Assembly: GCA_025359355.1 (NCBI GenBank)
Contig: JANYGR010000356.1
Location: forward strand, 1 to 5,952
Length of the DNA stretch: 5,952 bases
Origin: Bacteroidota bacterium
Lineage (GTDB): Bacteria > Bacteroidota > Bacteroidia > B-17B0 > Aurantibacillaceae
Direction of reading: 5' to 3'
Shown in pieces: positions 1 to 5,406 of the stretch (within the stretch, counting starts at the first letter, position 1; each line of letters starts with the position of its first letter). Position numbers and translations under genes: made by a program. Below the pieces are notes generated by a model. It was given only the letters and a program-made list of their open reading frames with translations, ran no database searches and had not been told where the DNA came from.

Positions 1-291
1 CAATATATGTCTTTAGGGGCTAGTGGCGCTATTAATGCGTTAGTCTTTAGTTTTATATTAGTAGCTCCAACAGCACAATTAGGATTCTTTTTTATTCCGA
101 TGCCAGCTTGGATATTTGGTATTTTATTTTTAGGAGTTACATTTTATTTAAGTAAACGAAAAACAGGAAGTGAATCTGTTGATAGAGTGGGGCATGAGGC
201 TCATTTCTGGGGAGCTATTTTTGGAATTGTATTTACAGGCATTTTAAAACCTGAGTTGTTTTCTGATTTTATAACTAAAATTATTCATTAA
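1..291 (+). CDS. Rhomboid-family intramembrane serine protease, C-terminal part
   Basis: The reading frame is open from the first base, so the gene is cut at its 5' end and 96 residues are visible. Near the start is GASGAI, the rhomboid GxSG motif that carries the catalytic serine (visible residue 8). Hydrophobic stretches follow at about residues 10-22 and 33-50, then HEAHFWGAIFG, where the second histidine (residue 68) matches the catalytic His of the last core helix. Known for the family: a Ser-His dyad inside the membrane cleaves transmembrane substrates. The natural substrate cannot be told. The ATG at base 7 is not the real start, because it lies just before the catalytic serine and several membrane helices must precede it. 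The stop is 7 bp before the next gene, so the two are probably cotranscribed. Confidence 0.9.
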   Translation, partial: QYMSLGASGAINALVFSFILVAPTAQLGFFFIPMPAWIFGILFLGVTFYLSKRKTGSESVDRVGHEAHFWGAIFGIVFTGILKPELFSDFITKIIH

Positions 292-298
292 TAAGAGC

Positions 299-1060
299 AT
301 GACAGTTACCTTTTTAGGCACAGGCACCTCTCAGGGAGTTCCCATTATAGCTTGCGATTGCGAGGGTTGTCGTTCTAAGGATATAAAAGACAAACGTCTT
401 CGATCTTCTGTATTAATAGAAAGCGATGAGGCAAAAGTAGTTATTGATTCAGGACCTGATTTTAGATATCAAATCTTACGCGAAAAATTAAAAACACTAG
501 ATGCTGTTGTATTTACGCACGAACACAAAGATCATATTGCTGGATTGGATGAAGTTAAATCATTCAATTTCTTTAATAAAATGCGAATGCCCGTGTATGC
601 TACCGAACGCGTGCAACAGGCTTTAAAACGAGAATTTGCTTATATTTTTTCAGACGATAAATATCCTGGTATTCCTGAAATTGATTTATACACCATTAAC
701 GATAAGCCTTTTTCAGTAAAGGATATTACGTTATTACCTATTGATGTCATGCATTTTAAAATGCCTGTAAAATCTTATAGAATAAACGATTTTACATACA
801 TCACTGATGCTAACTTTATTTCCGAATCGGAAAAAGAAAAAATAAAAGGATCAAAAATTATTGTTGTCAATGCATTAAGAAGAGAAGAACATGTTTCTCA
901 TTTTACACTTCAACAAGCTATTGATCTGATGATAGAGCTTAAGCCTGAAAAGGCTTATTTAACGCACATTTCGCATCAACTCGGATTACATCAAGTAGTA
1001 TCAAAAGAACTTCCATCGTTTATAGAATTGGCATACGATGGTTTGAAAATTACGATTTAG
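299..1060 (+). CDS. PhnP-like MBL-fold metallohydrolase (cyclic phosphodiesterase family)
   Basis: This 253-residue protein has the complete metallo-beta-lactamase fold of the PhnP group and is about the length of E. coli PhnP. Visible landmarks are GTGTSQGVP at 7-15, THEHKDH at 73-79 (metal ligands H74, H76, D78, H79), H152, D170 in ITDANF, and H223 in THISH: a full dinuclear metal site. C19, C21 and C24 (CDCEGC), together with H226, match the structural zinc site typical of PhnP. Known: PhnP hydrolyses phosphoribosyl 1,2-cyclic phosphate in phosphonate breakdown, and relatives act on other cyclic or phosphodiester substrates. No phn gene is visible here, so the true substrate is open. It lacks a signal peptide and should be cytoplasmic. 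The start has little Shine-Dalgarno sequence, as is common in Bacteroidota. It lies 7 bp after the rhomboid gene, probably in one transcript. Confidence 0.88.
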   Translation: MTVTFLGTGTSQGVPIIACDCEGCRSKDIKDKRLRSSVLIESDEAKVVIDSGPDFRYQILREKLKTLDAVVFTHEHKDHIAGLDEVKSFNFFNKMRMPVYATERVQQALKREFAYIFSDDKYPGIPEIDLYTINDKPFSVKDITLLPIDVMHFKMPVKSYRINDFTYITDANFISESEKEKIKGSKIIVVNALRREEHVSHFTLQQAIDLMIELKPEKAYLTHISHQLGLHQVVSKELPSFIELAYDGLKITI

Positions 1061-1166
1061 GTTTACTTAAATTTAACGTTATAATTTCAAGTGTAAGGAG
1101 TAATTTACTTGACATTGTTAAATTTATTTTAAACAAGTTATCTCATACATTGGTAATAGTGCGGTT

Positions 1167-1336
1167 GCCATTGGCGAAAAGGAGCGATATACATATTTTT
1201 CTGGCGGCATAGCGAAGGCTATTTGAGCGAAGAAAAAATGGTCACGCCGCGGCGTGAGGCTTTTCGCCTTGTCCCGATAGTTATCGGGATTTGTTTCTTT
1301 TGGTTAAGCAAAAGAAAATAAAAAGAAAAACTTTTT
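1167..1336. repeat. Palindromic intergenic element with nested hairpins
   Basis: The 299-bp gap between two convergent genes holds no ORF but a dense set of inverted repeats, richer in GC than its surroundings. Arms seen: GGCGAAAAG at 1173-1181 with CTTTTCGCC at 1260-1268; ATTTTTCT at 1195-1202 with AGAAAAAAT at 1231-1239 (one extra A); ATAGC at 1209-1213 with GCTAT at 1218-1222; a perfect 16-bp palindrome TCACGCCGCGGCGTGA at 1242-1257; TCCCGATA/TATCGGGA at 1272-1289; and TTTCTTTTG/CAAAAGAAA at 1294-1317. From memory, hairpins such as CCCGATAG-TATCGGG next to TTTCTTTTGG-CAAAAGAAA recur in many Bacteroidota intergenic regions, so this is probably one copy of a dispersed REP-like family. Only one copy lies in this window and its ends are approximate. 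Bases 1061-1166 show nothing recognisable. Confidence 0.6.
1272..1301 (+). terminator. Possible intrinsic terminator (part of the palindromic element)
   Basis: An 8-bp perfect stem, TCCCGATA/TATCGGGA with a 2-nt loop, is followed on the + strand by a T-rich run (TTTGTTTCTTTT). It could end transcription from the PhnP-like gene, although it sits about 210 bp past the stop codon. On the - strand the stem is followed by CAAGGCG rather than T residues, so it would act in one direction only. A role as part of a dispersed repeat is at least as likely. Confidence 0.35.
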
Positions 1337-1359
1337 TGAATGTATTCTAATTAAGAAAC

Positions 1360-1734
1360 TTACTTAATCGTTTTATCGTAACTGACAAATAAGTTAATAT
1401 ACATTAGCCTTGAGATCCTCATTGTTACAGGAAATAAAACAACCACTAATCCTAAAAACGAAAAAAGAAACACCAGAACATTTAATTTAAGAAGAAGAAC
1501 CATCACTAAAAATAAAGCTACACCATAAGCTATATTTAACCCATAACTCACATACATAGCGCCATAGTAAAAACCTACTTCCTTGTTAAATACTTCACCG
1601 CAATGAGAACATTTGTCATGCATTTTTACAAATGTTTTTAAATTGTAAGCGTGTTTGTCAATAAAAAAATCTCCTTGATGGCATTTAGGACATTTATTAT
1701 TTAGAATGGAATATAGTTTAGTATCTTTTAGCAT
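1360..1734 (-). CDS. DUF983 family small membrane protein with zinc-ribbon-like head
   Basis: A 124-residue protein with the DUF983 layout: an N-terminal cytoplasmic-type head with two CxxC pairs (CPKC at 15-18 and CSHC at 42-45) that could bind one zinc ion, a conserved G-F-Y-Y-G-A-M-Y patch at 54-61, then two hydrophobic helices at about 60-83 and 86-104 and a short charged tail. Length and order agree with other Bacteroidota members. The biochemical role of DUF983 is unknown and I do not assign one. The ATG at 1734 is the only good start; no Shine-Dalgarno sequence is seen. It lies downstream of a decayed regulator and the persulfide dioxygenase gene on the same strand, but an 89-bp gap with its own palindrome and a promoter-like box suggest independent control. 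Confidence 0.82.
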   Translation of the reverse strand: MLKDTKLYSILNNKCPKCHQGDFFIDKHAYNLKTFVKMHDKCSHCGEVFNKEVGFYYGAMYVSYGLNIAYGVALFLVMVLLLKLNVLVFLFSFLGLVVVLFPVTMRISRLMYINLFVSYDKTIK

Positions 1735-1738
1735 GCAT

Positions 1739-1746
1739 CAAAAGTA
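1739..1746 (-). promoter_or_regulatory. Possible -7 promoter box of the DUF983 gene
   Basis: On the - strand TACTTTTG fits the Bacteroidota -7 consensus TAnnTTTG exactly and ends 4 nt before the ATG. If used, the transcript would be leaderless or nearly so. No convincing TTG -33 box is found at the usual 17-23 bp distance, which makes this tentative. Confidence 0.3.
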
Positions 1747-1751
1747 ACAAG

Positions 1752-1773
1752 TTAAAACGAATGTTCGTTTTAA
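1752..1773. promoter_or_regulatory. 22-bp inverted repeat, candidate repressor operator upstream of DUF983
   Basis: TTAAAACGAA (1752-1761) and TTCGTTTTAA (1764-1773) are perfect 10-bp reverse complements separated by TG. The site starts 18 bp upstream of the DUF983 ATG, where a repressor would block transcription. The core AACGAA-N2-TTCGTT resembles sites used by TetR-family repressors, but no regulator gene of that family is visible in the window. A weak AT-rich terminator for the upstream transcript is an alternative, although no long T run follows directly. Confidence 0.5.
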
Positions 1774-1823
1774 TTTTCAAATGATTAATATCACTTTTCA
1801 ACTAATTTTAATGTAATGTATGT

Positions 1824-2110
1824 TTACTCGAAGGTTTTGAAATTTTGAGGAGTCATACCTTCCAGCTTTTTAAAAAAGCGAATGAAATAAGAAGACGACG
1901 CAAAGTTCAAATGATCAGATAACACATTAAAGTAATTAAGAGAAATCGCTAACTGGTTAGCGTAAAAATCTAATTGATGTTTGGTTATATTATGTTAACA
2001 GTGTTTTTTAAGTGCTCTTCAAAGGGCAATATCTCTATAAGCCCAATTTTAGAAGGTTTACAGCTAATAGTTTGAATATTATATACTGGAATTTTTTTTA
2101 AAGGAAGCAT
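1824..2110 (-). pseudogene. AraC-family transcriptional regulator, collapsed remnant
   Basis: Three conserved pieces of an AraC-type regulator remain in order on the - strand. Piece 1 (2110-1985, 41 codons, ATG start) begins MLPLKKIPVYNIQ and runs to FEEHLKN, like the N-terminus of Bacteroidota AraC regulators, then stops. In a different frame, piece 2 (about 1994-1926) reads TKHQLDFYANQLAISLNYFN, the first helix-turn-helix of the DNA-binding domain. It joins directly to piece 3 (1925-1824), reading VLSDHLNFASSSYFIRFFKK and then EGMTPQNFKTFE and a stop: the end of the second HTH and the signature tail. The effector domain, and roughly 45 residues between the two HTH parts, are missing. An intact member is about 290 residues; here 287 bp remain. 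Deletions plus a frameshift make a working regulator very unlikely. It begins 21 bp after the persulfide dioxygenase stop, so it may once have been its partner. Confidence 0.8.
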
Positions 2111-2131
2111 ATAATAACCTTAATAAAATCA

Positions 2132-3535
2132 TTAACTCTTTGAAGTACAGGCTTTCGAAACAGTTCTAACATCTGTTTTTTCAATGGCACCAAATCCGCC
2201 TGCAATATCAATGAGTTTATCAAAACCTTTTCTTTTTAATAAAGATGCAGCGATCATACTTCTATATCCGCCAGCACAATGAATATGGTATTCTTTTTCT
2301 TTGTTAAGCGAACCTTCCCAATCTATAATAAAATCAAGAGGATTAGAGCACACGTTTTCTAAATGACTTGATTCATATTCGCCAGGTTTGCGCACATCTA
2401 ATACATTTAAAGTTGTAGAGTTATACGCGTTAGCAAATTCAGTAGCGTCGATAGATGTGATGGTTGAAATTTCTTTTCCTGATTTTATCCATGCTTCTAT
2501 GCCTCCTTCAATATATCCAATGCAATTATCATAACCAACACGGGTTAAGCGCACTACGGCTTCTGCTTCTCTGCCTTCTGGCGCAACAAGAATAATAGGT
2601 TGTTTTAAATCAGTAATTAAAGCGCCTACCCATGGTGCAAATTGCCCATCTATTCCAATAAAAATAGAGTGGGGGATATGACCTTTAGCAAATTCTTGTG
2701 GCTTTCTAATATCTAAAATAAGAGCGTTAGTTGTTTTTAGTAAGTCTTCTATTTCCTTTATAGATAAGGGTCTTGAGCCATTCGATGTTATTTTATCATA
2801 ATTGCCGTAACCACTTTTGTTTAAGTTGGCATTTTTTGCAAAATACTGAGGCGCTGGAAGTATGCCAGTAGTAAGCTCTTTAATAAATTCGTCTCTGGTT
2901 AAATTACCCAATGCATAATTCGTTTTCTTTTGATTGCCAAGTGTGTCAAAGGTTTCCTTGCTCATGTTTTTTCCGCAAGCAGAACCAGCTCCGTGTGCAG
3001 GATAAACAATAACATCATCTGGTAAAGGCATAATTTTATGACGTAACGAATCATATAACATACCTGCTAAATCAAACTGAGTTAAATCAGATTTAATCGC
3101 TAAATCGGGGCGACCTACATCTCCAATAAATAAGGTATCTCCCGAAAAAATACAATGTGGTTGTTTATTTTCATCTAATAATAAGTAGGTTGTTGACTCA
3201 AGCGTATGACCAGGTGTATGAAGAACTTTGATGGTTAATTTACCAATTTTAAATTCTTGGTTATCGGTTGCAATAATACTTTTAAAATCTGTATGTGCAT
3301 TAGGTCCAAACACAATCTCTGCGCCTGTTTGTGCCGAAAGATCCAAATGTCCTGATACGAAATCAGCATGAAAATGCGTTTCGAAAATGTATTTTATTTT
3401 AGCATTATTTTTTAAGGCCAAATCCGTGTATGGTTTGTATTCTCTTAATGGATCAATAATAGCGACTTCTCCTTCAGATTGTATGTAGTAAGCACCTTGA
3501 GCTAAACAGCTAGTATATAATTGTTGTACGATCAT
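2132..3535 (-). CDS. Persulfide dioxygenase-rhodanese fusion (CstB-like architecture)
   Basis: A predicted 467-residue cytoplasmic enzyme with three domains. Residues 1-about 240 are a metallo-beta-lactamase-fold persulfide dioxygenase: THFHADFVSGH at 53-63, HTPGHT at 106-111, SGDTLF at 131-136 and GRPD at 141-144. By comparison with ETHE1, H54, H110 and D133 would bind the single iron. Residues about 258-355 are a first rhodanese domain whose active-site loop (APEGRE, 318-323) has no cysteine, so it is a pseudo-rhodanese. Residues about 362-455 are a second rhodanese with an intact CAGGYR loop and catalytic C420. This order matches Staphylococcus aureus CstB, which oxidises persulfides and forms thiosulfate. 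I infer removal of reactive sulfane sulfur. The frame is open 33 codons further upstream, to 3634, but family members begin at MxxQQxYTxCLAQGAYYI; the start at 3535 fits this and lies 18 nt after a -7 box. Confidence 0.9.
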   Translation of the reverse strand: MIVQQLYTSCLAQGAYYIQSEGEVAIIDPLREYKPYTDLALKNNAKIKYIFETHFHADFVSGHLDLSAQTGAEIVFGPNAHTDFKSIIATDNQEFKIGKLTIKVLHTPGHTLESTTYLLLDENKQPHCIFSGDTLFIGDVGRPDLAIKSDLTQFDLAGMLYDSLRHKIMPLPDDVIVYPAHGAGSACGKNMSKETFDTLGNQKKTNYALGNLTRDEFIKELTTGILPAPQYFAKNANLNKSGYGNYDKITSNGSRPLSIKEIEDLLKTTNALILDIRKPQEFAKGHIPHSIFIGIDGQFAPWVGALITDLKQPIILVAPEGREAEAVVRLTRVGYDNCIGYIEGGIEAWIKSGKEISTITSIDATEFANAYNSTTLNVLDVRKPGEYESSHLENVCSNPLDFIIDWEGSLNKEKEYHIHCAGGYRSMIAASLLKRKGFDKLIDIAGGFGAIEKTDVRTVSKACTSKS

Positions 3536-3553
3536 AATTATGGTAATGTGACA

Positions 3554-3561
3554 CAAATTTA
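3554..3561 (-). promoter_or_regulatory. Likely -7 promoter box of the persulfide dioxygenase gene
   Basis: TAAATTTG on the - strand fits the Bacteroidota TAnnTTTG box and ends 18 nt before the chosen ATG, the same distance as at the divergent porin promoter. A clear TTG -33 box is not seen. The box lies inside the longer possible reading frame, which supports the shorter start at 3535. Confidence 0.45.
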
Positions 3562-3686
3562 AAGAATTTATGAGTTCTTTTTTTATTAAATTTCTAACAT
3601 ATTGTACTAATCGATCTCTATAATAGGACTTCAAAGTTTGTTTATAATAAATTACTGGATTTTACTAATATACCACTTTTTAGGTA

Positions 3687-3717
3687 TTTGTTTAGAACTA
3701 TTCTAAATATACTTTTG
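3687..3717 (+). promoter_or_regulatory. Bacteroidota-type promoter of the porin-Rieske-imelysin operon
   Basis: TTTG at 3687-3690 (-33 box) and TACTTTTG at 3710-3717 (-7 box, TAnnTTTG) are separated by 19 bp, the favoured spacing for the primary sigma factor of Bacteroidota. Transcription should begin a few bases after 3717, giving a short leader of about a dozen bases before the ATG at 3736. A palindrome fills the spacer. Confidence 0.75.
3691..3707. promoter_or_regulatory. Fur/PerR-like palindromic operator inside the promoter spacer
   Basis: TTTAGAA-CTA-TTCTAAA is a perfect 7-bp inverted repeat around a 3-nt centre, set between the -33 and -7 boxes so that a bound protein would block RNA polymerase. 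Its inner 15 bases, TTAGAACTATTCTAA, differ at one position from the 7-1-7 pattern TTAGAATnATTCTAA of Fur/PerR-family repressors. The downstream imelysin gene, from an iron-linked family, agrees with that reading. The regulator itself is not in the window, so its identity is inferred. Confidence 0.6.
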
Positions 3718-3735
3718 CCCTGTAAAATTATAACT

Positions 3736-4965
3736 ATGCGATATTTTAAATACATAATAACATCCTTTACCTTAATAGGCGCTATTAGCAATCAAGCACA
3801 GGTAATTACAAGAGAAGATTCTTTAAATGCGGGTTTAGTAGCAAAAAATGCACCTACTGTTATATCGGGATATGGACAAGCAAAAGTGGAATATGATTTA
3901 AAAAATAGAACGGGTGTTGCTAATTTAACTCGTAATGTTTTATTCCTTGGACATCGTTTTTCAAATAAAATTTCTTTTTTCTCTGAAATGGAAATAGAAG
4001 ATGCTAAAGTTGTTGGAGGAAAGCCTTCAGGGGAAATTTCTATGGAACAATTATTTTTGAAGTTTAATATTAACAAAAATAATTACATCGTTGGAGGTTT
4101 GTTTATTCCTCGTATTGGAATTATTAATGAAAATCATTTACCTACTACATTTAATAGCAATGATCGACCTTTTGTAGAACAGTTAGTTATTCCTGCTACT
4201 TGGCGCGAATTAGGTATTTCTGTTTACGGACAAATTACCAAAATTCCAGGTTTAAATTATTCGGCGGCAATTATGAATGGATTAAGTAGCGCTGGATTTC
4301 AACAGGGTACCGGATTGAGAGAAGGTCGTTTTGAAGGGAGTAATGCTTCAGCCTCTAATTTAGCAGTAACCGGAGCTTTATTATATTATGTGAAGCATTT
4401 TCGTATTCAGGCTTCAACGTATTATGGAGGAAGCGCAGGTTTATCAAAAAAGCAAGGAGATAGTTTGCACGTAGATTATGGTGCTTTTGGAACACCAGTA
4501 TCCTTGAGTGAAGTAAATGTTCAGTATAACGGAACAAAAGGATTTCATTTTAAAGCATTAGGAACGTATGTATCCATTAAAGATGCCGATAAAATAAATT
4601 TAGCTTATGCTAATAACACACCAAGTAGTATGTATGGTTATTATGTAGAATTAGGATATAATATATTTCAAAAGATAGATAAATTAAAAACTCAAAGTAT
4701 GTTATTATTTGCGCGTTATGAGTCGATGGATTTGAATGCGAGTGTCCCTAAAAATGGTATAGAAGATGGTTTGCAACAAAAACAATATGTGGTGGTAGGC
4801 CTTCACTATCAACCGTTAAAGGGTGTATCGGTAAAATTAGATTACGTGTATCGTGTTACGGGAGAGTATAACAAAGCATTATATGTTACAAATCCTTACG
4901 CTACAAATACACCATTTTATACAAATTACCAATTTATTAATTTAGGAATAGGCTATAGTTTTTAA
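3736..4965 (+). CDS. Porin-like outer-membrane beta-barrel protein
   Basis: A 409-residue exported protein. The start at 3736 gives a clean signal peptide: MRYFKY, a hydrophobic core, then a cut near SNQAQ at 18-22. The longer in-frame ATG at 3688 would overlap the -33 box and spoil the signal. The mature part shows alternating beta-strand patterns, GLFIPRIGIINENHLPTTFN at 121-140 and VIPATWRELG at 151-160. These recall phosphate-selective or OprP/DcaP-type porins, whose strands carry the motif 'G-l-f-l-i-P-x-G-i-x-N-E-x-H' and 'I-P-t-T-W-r-E-x-G'. The chain ends in an aromatic residue (GIGYSF), the usual barrel-assembly signal. No TonB plug domain or TonB box is seen, so it should be a passive pore or channel. 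The substrate is unknown; the Fur-like operator and imelysin neighbour suggest iron-related traffic (inference). It is first in its operon, 2 bp before the Rieske gene. Confidence 0.78.
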   Translation: MRYFKYIITSFTLIGAISNQAQVITREDSLNAGLVAKNAPTVISGYGQAKVEYDLKNRTGVANLTRNVLFLGHRFSNKISFFSEMEIEDAKVVGGKPSGEISMEQLFLKFNINKNNYIVGGLFIPRIGIINENHLPTTFNSNDRPFVEQLVIPATWRELGISVYGQITKIPGLNYSAAIMNGLSSAGFQQGTGLREGRFEGSNASASNLAVTGALLYYVKHFRIQASTYYGGSAGLSKKQGDSLHVDYGAFGTPVSLSEVNVQYNGTKGFHFKALGTYVSIKDADKINLAYANNTPSSMYGYYVELGYNIFQKIDKLKTQSMLLFARYESMDLNASVPKNGIEDGLQQKQYVVVGLHYQPLKGVSVKLDYVYRVTGEYNKALYVTNPYATNTPFYTNYQFINLGIGYSF

Positions 4966-4967
4966 GT

Positions 4968-5402
4968 ATGCAACGCAGAGAATTTATCAAATCATCTTGT
5001 ATTACCTGTGCCTCATTAGTTGGTGTTAGTGCCTTGGCGTCGTTACTTCAATCGTGCGCCACCTTACCAACTTTAAAAACGGTTTCTAAGGAAAATATTA
5101 TTTCTATTCCAGAAACATCGTTTGTAGAAAATCAAAACATACTTATTTTAAAAGATCCGCAATTAGAGTTTGATATATTGGTAGTGAAAAAGAAAGACAA
5201 TAGTTATAATGCCATCTATATGCAATGTTCGCATCAAAATCAACCTTTGTCGGCCACTAAAACAGGCTTGTTTTGCGCATCGCATGGTAGTGCTTTTGAT
5301 TTAGAAGGAAATGTAACGGTTGAACCAGCTACTGATCCATTACGTAAATTCAAAACAGAAGTCAGTAATTCCATCATCAAAATTTATTTAAGTAAGTCTT
5401 AA
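4968..5402 (+). CDS. Tat-exported Rieske [2Fe-2S] lipoprotein
   Basis: A 144-residue protein. The N-terminus QRREFIK is a twin-arginine signal (R3, R4), followed by a hydrophobic stretch and a lipobox-like LLQSC with C30 as the likely lipidated residue. Tat export means the cluster is inserted before export. The Rieske domain covers about residues 45-143: C87-S-H89, 13 residues, then C103-A-S-H106, giving the two Cys and two His ligands, followed by GSAFDLEGNV and the PATDPLRKF tail. The two extra cysteines that form a disulfide in high-potential Rieske proteins are absent: Q92 and S105 stand in their places. It is probably an electron carrier anchored at the membrane. It is separated from the porin gene by 2 bp and from the imelysin gene by 4 bp, so it belongs to that operon; its redox partner is not visible. 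Confidence 0.9.
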   Translation: MQRREFIKSSCITCASLVGVSALASLLQSCATLPTLKTVSKENIISIPETSFVENQNILILKDPQLEFDILVVKKKDNSYNAIYMQCSHQNQPLSATKTGLFCASHGSAFDLEGNVTVEPATDPLRKFKTEVSNSIIKIYLSKS

Positions 5403-5406
5403 CGGT

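Noticed and set aside
1167..1336. CRISPR array or riboswitch
   Set aside because: There are no regularly spaced direct repeats, and the element lies between two gene ends rather than in a leader, so neither explanation fits.
1985..2110. 41-codon ORF as a functional small protein
   Set aside because: It matches the N-terminus of AraC regulators and is followed by further AraC pieces in another frame, so it is better read as part of a pseudogene.
3536..3634. 33-residue N-terminal extension of the persulfide dioxygenase
   Set aside because: It is not like family N-termini, it overlaps the likely promoter box at 3554-3561, and the internal Met at 3535 matches the usual family start.
3688..3735. 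16-residue N-terminal extension of the porin
   Set aside because: It begins inside the -33 box and covers the operator and -7 box; the Met at 3736 gives a normal signal peptide.
3792..4076. 94-codon open frame on the - strand
   Set aside because: It lies wholly inside the porin gene in another frame, has no recognisable domain or promoter, and is a shadow.
4355..4537. 60-codon open frame on the - strand
   Set aside because: It is a shadow inside the porin gene with no family features.
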